Of a stretch of DNA of 36,204 bases, positions 34,729 to 36,204 are shown piece by piece. The DNA lies in assembly GCA_937925605.1 (NCBI GenBank), contig CALALV010000066.1:1-36204 (forward strand), read 5' to 3'. Under the pieces are notes generated by a model. It did no database searches. It saw nothing but the letters and a program-made list of their open reading frames with translations, and was not told the origin of the DNA. The first letter of the stretch is position 1, and the number at the start of each line of letters is the position of its first letter. This stretch comes from an uncultured Woeseia sp. Its GTDB lineage: Bacteria; Pseudomonadota; Gammaproteobacteria; Steroidobacterales; Woeseiaceae. The position numbers and the translations under genes are program-made.

Positions 34729-36201
34729 ATGGCCCAGTTCATCCCGGTCGAGCCCTTCGACCTCGTCATCGTCGGCGGCACCGGCGACCTCGCCATGCGC
34801 AAGCTGCTGCCGGCGATGTACCACCGCGTGCGCGACGGCCAGGTGAGCGAGGACAGCCGCATCATCGCCGTTGGCCGCGGCGCCCAGGCAAACGACGAGT
34901 ACCGCCGCGAGGCGCTGGACTCCGTGCGCCGCGCGCTCGCGGACGAGGACTGCGACGAGGCGGTGCTCGACGGCTTCGCGGCGCGGCTCCACTACGTCGA
35001 GGCCGATGCACTCGACCACGGCAGCTGGGGCGAACTGAGCCAGCTGCTGGCCGGTCACGAGGACCGGGTGCGCGTCGTCTACGCCGCAACCTCGCCGTCG
35101 CTGTTCGGCCCGATCGCGACCGGTTTCCGCGTCAACGGGCTGCTGACGGAGCAGGTGCGCATCGTTCTGGAGAAGCCGCTGGGCCACGACAGCGAATCCG
35201 CGCGCGCGATCAACGAGGAGGTCGGCGCGTCGTTCCGCGAAAGCGATATCTTTCGCATCGACCACTACCTCGGCAAGGAGACGGTGCAGAACCTGATCGC
35301 GCTGCGCTTCGCCAACTCGCTGTTCGAGCCGCTGTGGCGGCGCGGCGTCGTCGACCACGTGCAGATCACGGTCGCCGAGGACCTGGGCGTCGGCGGTCGC
35401 ATCGAGTTTTACGACGACATCGGCGCGCTGCGCGACATGGTGCAGAACCACCTGCTGCAGCTGCTGTGCCTGGTCGCGATGGAGGCGCCTGCGAACCTCG
35501 ACCACGAGTCGGTCCGCGACGAGAAGCTCAAGGTGCTGCGCGCGCTGCGACCGATCACGGCGGCCGAGGTCAAGTCGCACAGCGTGCGCGGGCAGTACGC
35601 GGCGGGCGCGATCGACGGCAGCGCGGTCCCGGGTTATCTCGAGGAACTCGGCTCGGACAAAAGCAGCACCGAGACCTTCGTGGCGCTCAAGGTCGATATC
35701 GAGAACTGGCGCTGGTCCGGGGTGCCGTTCTACCTGCGCACCGGCAAGCGCATGAAGTCGAAGCACTCCGAAATCGTCGTGCAGTTCCAGCAGGTACCGC
35801 ACTCGATCTTCGAAAGCCTGCACGACGAGATCCAGCCGAACCGCCTGACGATCCGGCTGCAGCCGGACGAGGGCGTCAAGCTCGCGGTGATGGCGAAGGA
35901 GCCAGGCCCCGGCGGTTTCGACCTGCGCGCGGTGTCGCTGGACCTGAGCTTCGAGGAGGCTTTCGGCGTCCGCTACCCGGACGCCTACGAGCGCCTGCTG
36001 ATGGAGGTCATCCGCGGGCGCCCGGCGCTGTTCATGCGCCGCGACGAGGTCGAGGCGGCGTGGCAGTGGGTCGACCAGGTCGTCGCGGGCGGGCAGGAAT
36101 CGCGACAGAAAGTCGAAACCTACGTCGCCGGCTCCTGGGGGCCGACGGCGGCTTCCCTGCTGCTCGACCGCGACGGCCGCTCCTGGCACCCGGGCGAATG
36201 A
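34729..36201 (+). CDS. zwf: Glucose-6-phosphate 1-dehydrogenase
   Basis: Oxidises glucose-6-phosphate to 6-phosphogluconolactone with NAD(P)+, feeding the Entner-Doudoroff and pentose-phosphate pathways; cytosolic. 490 residues, normal. Nucleotide-binding fold at the start (DLVIVGGTGDLAMRKLLPAM), substrate-binding signature RIDHYLGKETVQNL at about 176-189, and the catalytic-region block EDLGVGGRIEFYDDIGALRD followed by MVQNHLLQLL. The ATG at 34729 follows GAGGAG. It is expressed divergently from hexR through a region with two HexR sites. Other Entner-Doudoroff genes would be expected after it but lie beyond the window; the gene itself is complete. Confidence 0.97.
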   Translation: MAQFIPVEPFDLVIVGGTGDLAMRKLLPAMYHRVRDGQVSEDSRIIAVGRGAQANDEYRREALDSVRRALADEDCDEAVLDGFAARLHYVEADALDHGSWGELSQLLAGHEDRVRVVYAATSPSLFGPIATGFRVNGLLTEQVRIVLEKPLGHDSESARAINEEVGASFRESDIFRIDHYLGKETVQNLIALRFANSLFEPLWRRGVVDHVQITVAEDLGVGGRIEFYDDIGALRDMVQNHLLQLLCLVAMEAPANLDHESVRDEKLKVLRALRPITAAEVKSHSVRGQYAAGAIDGSAVPGYLEELGSDKSSTETFVALKVDIENWRWSGVPFYLRTGKRMKSKHSEIVVQFQQVPHSIFESLHDEIQPNRLTIRLQPDEGVKLAVMAKEPGPGGFDLRAVSLDLSFEEAFGVRYPDAYERLLMEVIRGRPALFMRRDEVEAAWQWVDQVVAGGQESRQKVETYVAGSWGPTAASLLLDRDGRSWHPGE

Positions 36202-36204
36202 GGG

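Overview
The window is high-GC DNA of Gammaproteobacterial type. It carries TonB-dependent receptors, a Sec-exported maltodextrin system with an outer-membrane-type lipoprotein, a HexR/zwf pair with a textbook HexR operator, and a LexA box of the gammaproteobacterial CTGT-N8-ACAG form. No rRNA, tRNA or CRISPR was seen, so the genus cannot be fixed from sequence alone; a free-living polysaccharide or peptide degrader is a reasonable picture.

Layout. (1) 31-2481: a hairpin, then on the minus strand an NSS-family Na+ symporter and a DapA/NanA-type aldolase that form a two-gene operon. (2) 2669-7623: two tandem TonB-dependent receptors on the plus strand, separated by a 32-bp perfect palindrome. 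(3) 7624-14796: an AT-richer accessory island. It holds an RHS/YD-repeat gene broken by a frameshift, its C-terminal tip and a four-helix membrane protein as candidate immunity gene. A displaced second copy of the RHS core end follows, with a different tip and its own candidate immunity gene, and then a decayed third copy. (4) 14753-16602: a DUF222/HNH endonuclease behind a LexA box that overlaps a perfect -10 element; its reading frame runs antisense into glgX. (5) 16231-25932, minus strand: malQ-glgC-glgB-glgP-glgX, a glycogen/maltodextrin operon that lacks glgA within the window. (6) 26060-32669: a secreted neopullulanase-like GH13 enzyme divergent from an MFS sugar carrier, a GH13 lipoprotein and a periplasmic GH13 enzyme. 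(7) 32671-36201: a LacI-family repressor, hexR, and divergent zwf.

How it works together (inference from families and context). Maltodextrins would be cut in the periplasm by three exported GH13 enzymes, imported by the MFS carrier, and processed by MalQ and GlgP. Glucose-1-phosphate could be stored through GlgC/GlgB and remobilised by GlgX/GlgP. Zwf under HexR feeds the Entner-Doudoroff and pentose-phosphate routes. The LacI regulator is the obvious candidate to act on LacI-type operators found in both maltodextrin promoter regions.

The part most worth pursuing is 7.8-16.6 kb: a probable polymorphic RHS toxin locus with a series of displaced tip/immunity cassettes linked by near-identical core sequence, next to a probably SOS-controlled nuclease gene.
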